Origin: an uncultured Flavobacterium sp.
GTDB lineage: Bacteria; Bacteroidota; Bacteroidia; Flavobacteriales; Flavobacteriaceae
Direction: 5' to 3'
DNA: 8,697 nt
NCBI GenBank assembly: GCA_946479395.1
Contig: CAMLFV010000113.1
Coordinates: 1-8,697 of the forward strand
Part shown: piece by piece, positions 5,286 to 8,697 of the stretch
Numbering within the stretch: position 1 is the stretch's first letter
How the letters are laid out: each line of letters opens with the position of its first letter
Position numbers and translations under genes: made by a program
Notes under the pieces: generated by a model
What the model was told of the DNA's origin: nothing
Database searches by the model: none
Seen by the model: only the letters and a program-made list of their open reading frames with translations

Positions 5286-6020
5286 ATGAAGAAATGTGCT
5301 TTAGTTACAGGCGGATCTCGTGGAATAGGAAAAGCCATCTGCTTAAAATTGGCAAAGGATTTGCAGTACCATGTTTTGATTAATTATAAATCGAATGAAA
5401 CAGCTGCGTTAGAAACCAAACAATTGATTGAAAACGAAGGCGGATCGGCAGAAATAATTGGGTTTAATGTAGCTAGTTTAGAAGAAACTCAATCTGCGTT
5501 GAATTCTTGGAAAGAAGCGAATAGTGAAGCTGTTGTAGAAGTTATTGTGAACAATGCAGGCATTACACGCGACGGTTTATTTATGTGGATGCAACCAAAC
5601 GACTGGAAAAGCGTGATTGATACCAGCTTAAACGGTTTTTATAACGTAACCAATTTCTTTATTCAGGAAATGTTGCGTAGCAAATACGGTAGAATCATCA
5701 ATATGGTTTCGGTTTCGGGAGTAAAAGGTACGCCGGGTCAAACCAATTATTCGGCAGCAAAAGGTGCGTTGGTAGCAGCTACAAAAGCATTGGCGCAAGA
5801 AGTAGCCAAACGTAAAATCACAGTAAACGCCGTTGCTCCAGGTTTTATTAAAACCGATATGACGGCTGAATTAGACGAAAAAGAATTAGTAAAAATGATA
5901 CCTGCCAACCGTTTTGGCGAAGCAGAAGAAGTAGCCGATTTAGTTGCATTTCTGGCTTCAAAAAAATCGGGTTACATAACAGGTGAGATTATAAATATAA
6001 ACGGAGGAATTTATTCTTAA
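5286..6020 (+). CDS. fabG: 3-oxoacyl-ACP reductase, FabG-type short-chain dehydrogenase
   Basis: NADPH-dependent reduction of the 3-ketoacyl-ACP intermediate to 3-hydroxyacyl-ACP. The 244 residues match the usual FabG length. Rossmann motif TGGSRGIG (8-15), NNAG (89-92), active-site Asn116, Ser142, and Tyr155-x3-Lys159 (YSAAK, with the FabG-like context GTPGQTNYSAAKGAL), then NAVAPGFIKTDMT (181-193) and the C-terminal GYITGEIININGG, all typical of FabG. Set 7 bp after the lyase gene and upstream of a ketosynthase and an ACP, it is most likely the dedicated reductase of aryl-polyene extension rather than the housekeeping enzyme. The symbol denotes the family. The gap to the next gene is 158 bp. 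Confidence 0.93.
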   Translation: MKKCALVTGGSRGIGKAICLKLAKDLQYHVLINYKSNETAALETKQLIENEGGSAEIIGFNVASLEETQSALNSWKEANSEAVVEVIVNNAGITRDGLFMWMQPNDWKSVIDTSLNGFYNVTNFFIQEMLRSKYGRIINMVSVSGVKGTPGQTNYSAAKGALVAATKALAQEVAKRKITVNAVAPGFIKTDMTAELDEKELVKMIPANRFGEAEEVADLVAFLASKKSGYITGEIININGGIYS

Positions 6021-6052
6021 GAGTTGTAAAATGTAGAAATGTATAATGTTAA

Positions 6053-6085
6053 TTGTATTTAAGATATTTAAATAAATTATGTTTG
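6053..6085 (+). promoter_or_regulatory. Candidate internal promoter before the ketosynthase gene
   Basis: TTG at 6053-6055 and TATGTTTG at 6078-6085 (consensus TAnnTTTG), separated by 22 bp, within the 17-23 bp seen in Bacteroidota promoters. The transcript would start near 6091, with a leader of about 90 nt before the ATG at 6179. It would let the ketosynthase, ACP and acyltransferase be expressed separately from the lyase and reductase. Confidence 0.4.
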
Positions 6086-6134
6086 TCTGAATGAAAAAAT
6101 GTTTTCAATTAAAAATTTCAAACGCTAATTCGCA

Positions 6135-6152
6135 ATTGTATAAAAATACAAT
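6135..6152 (+). repeat. Perfect small hairpin in the ketosynthase leader
   Basis: ATTGTAT, loop AAAA, ATACAAT: a 7-bp perfect inverted repeat 26 bp before the start codon. It has no T tract after it, so it is not an intrinsic terminator. It could be a leader hairpin or a small operator. AT-rich DNA makes such repeats fairly common. Confidence 0.3.
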
Positions 6153-6178
6153 CTACAATATACGGAATACAAAGAATT

Positions 6179-7402
6179 ATGAATAACAGAGTGGTGATAA
6201 CCGGTATGGGAATTTATTCGTGCATCGGTACCAATTTACAAGAAGTTAAACAATCGTTATACGAAGGAAAATCAGGTATTGTGTTCGATGAAGAACGCAA
6301 AGAATACGGTTTTCGTTCGGCATTAACAGGTAAAGTTCCATCGCCCGATTTAAAACCATTTTTAAGTCGCAGGCAGCGTATTACCATTGGCGAAGAAACC
6401 GAATATGCGTATGTTGCAACTATGGAAGCTTTACAAAATGCTGGTATTTCTTTAGACGATTTCAACAAGCGCGAAATTGGACTTATTTACGGAAACGACA
6501 GTGTTTCTAAAGCCATTATTGAAGCTACTGATATTGTTCGCGAAAAAAAAGATACCGCTTTAATAGGTTCCGGAGCCATTTTTAAGTCGATGAATTCAAC
6601 GGTAACCATGAATTTATCAACCATTTTTAACATTACCGGCATTAATATGACCATTAGTGCGGCTTGTGCCAGCGGATCGCATGCCATTGGTTTGGGATAT
6701 ATGATGATTAAAAACGGTTTGCAAGATTTGGTTATTTGTGGTGGTGCACAAGAAATAAATAAATACGGCATGGCAAGTTTCGATGGTTTAGGTGTTTTTT
6801 CGCCTCGTGAAAACGATCCTGCAAAAGCATGCCGCCCGTTCGATGCTTCTCGCGACGGTTTGGTACCAAGTGGTGGTGGTGCAACAATCATTATTGAAAG
6901 TTTAGATAGCGCTTTGGCTCGTGGCGCAAACATCATTGCAGAAATTGTCGGCTACGGCTTTTCATCAAATGGCGGACATATTTCAACCCCGAATGTCGAT
7001 GGTCCTGCAACAGCTATGCGTAAAGCCTTACAACAAGCAGGTTTAAATGCAGCCGATGTTCAATACATCAACGCACATGCAACATCAACTCCGGTTGGCG
7101 ATGCAAACGAAGCACAAGCGATCGATGAAGTTTTTGGAGCAACAAAACCTTATGTTTCAAGTACCAAATCAATGACGGGTCATGAATGTTGGATGGCGGG
7201 CGCAAGCGAGATTATTTATTCTACCATTATGATGAATGAAGGATTTATCGCACCAAATATAAACTATGAAACACCCGATGAACATTCGGCGAAGTTGAAT
7301 ATTGCCACCAAAACAATTAATAAAGATTTTAACGTATATTTGTCGAATTCTTTCGGATTTGGAGGAACAAATTCGGCAGTAATCGTTAAAAAATATAAAT
7401 AA
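6179..7402 (+). CDS. Beta-ketoacyl-ACP synthase, FabF/FabB-like (aryl-polyene pathway)
   Basis: Condensing enzyme that joins an acyl chain to malonyl-ACP. The 407 residues are normal for FabF-like enzymes. The catalytic triad is complete: Cys163 in AACASGSHAIG (161-171), His300 in INAHATSTPVGDANEA (297-312), and His335 in STKSMTGHECWMAGASE (328-344) with Lys330. The end has NSFGFGGTNS. After His335 the usual GAAG stretch is replaced by ECWMAGASE, unlike housekeeping FabF; I recall this form from flavobacterial flexirubin-cluster ketosynthases, though I could not check. The intact Cys marks it as the active subunit rather than a chain-length factor; a partner subunit would be expected elsewhere. 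An ACP follows 131 bp later; that gap shows no clear promoter or terminator to me. Confidence 0.92.
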   Translation: MNNRVVITGMGIYSCIGTNLQEVKQSLYEGKSGIVFDEERKEYGFRSALTGKVPSPDLKPFLSRRQRITIGEETEYAYVATMEALQNAGISLDDFNKREIGLIYGNDSVSKAIIEATDIVREKKDTALIGSGAIFKSMNSTVTMNLSTIFNITGINMTISAACASGSHAIGLGYMMIKNGLQDLVICGGAQEINKYGMASFDGLGVFSPRENDPAKACRPFDASRDGLVPSGGGATIIIESLDSALARGANIIAEIVGYGFSSNGGHISTPNVDGPATAMRKALQQAGLNAADVQYINAHATSTPVGDANEAQAIDEVFGATKPYVSSTKSMTGHECWMAGASEIIYSTIMMNEGFIAPNINYETPDEHSAKLNIATKTINKDFNVYLSNSFGFGGTNSAVIVKKYK

Positions 7403-7533
7403 ATATTTTACCACATAGAAACAATAGTTTTTTAGTGCATACAAGTTGGAAAATTTAAGCTTTTGTAAAATAAGTACTTAAAGCTATAAGAATTCTTTGT
7501 ATCTATGTTGTAAATAAATAATAAAACACACAA

Positions 7534-7788
7534 ATGAAGATTGAGGAGATCATCGAAAAAGTAAACGAAATTTTAGTTGAAGAATTCGAAGTTGATGCAG
7601 AGGTAATCGAAGCCGATAAAAATTTAAAACAAACTTTAGATTTAGACAGCTTGGATTATGTGGATTTGGTTGTAATAATCGAATCAAATTTTGGCGTGAA
7701 ATTAGTCGAAGCCGATTTTATGGGCATGGTAACTTTTCAAGATTTCTACAACATCATCAACAATAAAATAGCTGCTAAAAACGCTTAA
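7534..7788 (+). CDS. Acyl carrier protein
   Basis: Small acidic carrier, 84 residues, the usual ACP length. The phosphopantetheine attachment motif is LDSLDYVDLV at about residues 37-46, with Ser39 as the carrier serine (DSL motif). The flanking helices fit: a glutamate-rich first helix, then VIIESNFGVKL (47-57) after the serine. It probably carries the growing aryl-polyene chain for the adjacent ketosynthase and reductase, rather than being the housekeeping AcpP, which normally sits next to fabF in a fatty-acid operon. Its stop is only 2 bp before the start of the acyltransferase gene, suggesting translational coupling. Confidence 0.94.
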   Translation: MKIEEIIEKVNEILVEEFEVDAEVIEADKNLKQTLDLDSLDYVDLVVIIESNFGVKLVEADFMGMVTFQDFYNIINNKIAAKNA

Positions 7789-7790
7789 AA

Positions 7791-8669
7791 ATGACCCAAT
7801 GGAGCGGAAAATCTAAAGGAACAATTTTAGGTTACAAAATATTTGTTTATTGCATAAAAAAGCTGGGAATACGTGCTGCTTACAGCGTTTTGGTATTTGT
7901 GGCTTTTTATTATTTCGTGGCGTACCCTACTTCTTTTAAAGCCATGTTTTCGTATTTCCGCCACCGCCAACAGTTTTCGTTTTTTAAAGCCGTTTTTGCG
8001 GTTTATAGAAGCTATTTTACCTTTGGGCAGGTTTTGATCGATAAAATAGCTATTTCGGCAGGTTTACGCACAAAATTTACCTTTGATTTCGATGGAATTG
8101 ATATTTTAAAGCAGCTGTTAAGCGAAGGTAAAGGCGGCATTTTAATAAGTGCGCATATTGGAAATTTTGAAATTGCCGAAAAGTTTTTTGCCGATATCGA
8201 TTTTAACTGTCAGATCCACATTGTAACCGTAGATCAAGAACATTCGGTAATAAAACAGTATTTAGAAAGCATCACAGACGAAAAACCTAACGTGCAGTTT
8301 ATTTATGTAAAAGAAGACATGTCGCACATTTTCGAAATCAACGATGCGCTTTCTAAAAATCATTTAATTTGTTTTACGGGCGATCGATATTTTGATCAAT
8401 CAAGAACAATGCAGGCAGAATTATTAGGGAAAGAAGCACATTTTCCTGCAGGAACTTTTATGCTGGCATCGCGCCTAAAAACGCCGGTTGCTTACGTATA
8501 TGTTATGAAAGAACCTAATCTGCATTACCATTTATACACCCGCAGAGCACCCGAATTTAAGCACCGCGATGCACAGGCAGTATTGAATAGTTATATCGAT
8601 AGTGTTTCGCAGATGTTGAAAAAATATCCTTATCAGTGGTTTAATTATTTCGATTTTTGGAAGGATTAA
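7791..8669 (+). CDS. LpxL/HtrB-like acyltransferase of the aryl-polyene cluster
   Basis: Membrane-associated acyltransferase of the lysophospholipid/lipid A acyltransferase superfamily; 292 residues, close to the family's usual 290-310. A hydrophobic stretch at about 29-48 is a likely N-terminal membrane segment. The catalytic HxxxxE motif is HIGNFE (H122, E127) in LISAHIGNFEIAE. Downstream are FTGDRYFDQ (195-203), LLGKEAHFPAGTFMLA (211-226) and the C-terminal YPYQWFNYFDFW, all in family order. With the ACP gene 2 bp upstream, it probably takes an ACP-bound chain. In flexirubin-type pathways a transfer to the dialkylresorcinol hydroxyl, or to another lipid acceptor, is plausible; the acceptor is inference. 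After its stop, 28 bp remain to the window edge with nothing I can identify. Confidence 0.9.
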   Translation: MTQWSGKSKGTILGYKIFVYCIKKLGIRAAYSVLVFVAFYYFVAYPTSFKAMFSYFRHRQQFSFFKAVFAVYRSYFTFGQVLIDKIAISAGLRTKFTFDFDGIDILKQLLSEGKGGILISAHIGNFEIAEKFFADIDFNCQIHIVTVDQEHSVIKQYLESITDEKPNVQFIYVKEDMSHIFEINDALSKNHLICFTGDRYFDQSRTMQAELLGKEAHFPAGTFMLASRLKTPVAYVYVMKEPNLHYHLYTRRAPEFKHRDAQAVLNSYIDSVSQMLKKYPYQWFNYFDFWKD

Positions 8670-8697
8670 AGATTCATTATTAGAATGTCCGTCAGTT

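Noticed and set aside
6487..6936. 149-residue minus-strand ORF within the ketosynthase gene
   Set aside because: Low-complexity shadow of the ketosynthase reading frame with no domain signature.
7169..7444. Minus-strand ORF overlapping the ketosynthase 3' end
   Set aside because: Antisense to conserved ketosynthase codons and has no family features.
7403..7533. Promoter before the ACP gene
   Set aside because: ATTCTTTG and AGCTTTTG resemble the -7 element but lack the TA at the right spacing.

Overview
The window looks like chromosomal DNA from a member of the Bacteroidota, most likely a flavobacterium (family Flavobacteriaceae or close kin). It is AT-rich, genes start without clear Shine-Dalgarno sequences, several upstream regions carry the Bacteroidota -7 promoter element TAnnTTTG, and the right half encodes the start of an aryl-polyene/flexirubin-type pigment pathway typical of flavobacteria. 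These calls come from reading the sequence and remembered family knowledge; no database was searched.

Left part (1-1798): a probable replication origin with its centromere. Two 16-bp parS-like sites (TGTTCCACGTGAAACA and the perfect palindrome TGTTCCACGTGGAACA) lie between and partly inside mnmG (partial, minus strand) and ybeY (minus strand). Upstream of ybeY is a gene-free stretch of about 610 bp with three exact TTATTCACA DnaA boxes, three one-mismatch boxes, a 41-bp run of pure A/T that could be the unwinding element, and a pair of inverted 12-mers centred on TTGTTAACAA. I read it as oriC; dnaA is not in the window.

Middle part (1799-3658): a small secreted protein of unknown function is read away from the origin. 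It converges on a minus-strand flavoprotein of the FAD-dependent halogenase-like family. A strong hairpin between them can terminate transcription in both directions.

Right part (3761-8669): five plus-strand genes in a probable operon: tyrosine ammonia-lyase, FabG-type 3-ketoacyl-ACP reductase, FabF-type ketosynthase, acyl carrier protein and an LpxL-like acyltransferase. Together they can make 4-coumarate from tyrosine, extend it on the ACP with keto reduction, and hand the acyl chain to an acceptor. The resorcinol genes (darA/darB), the coumarate-activating ligase, the dehydratases and the partner ketosynthase are not here and would be expected downstream. The halogenase-like flavoprotein, divergent from the lyase gene, is a candidate ring-tailoring enzyme of the same pathway.

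The most notable observations are the compact origin/centromere block, with parS written into the last codons of ybeY and the leader of mnmG, and the placement of a pigment cluster beside it.
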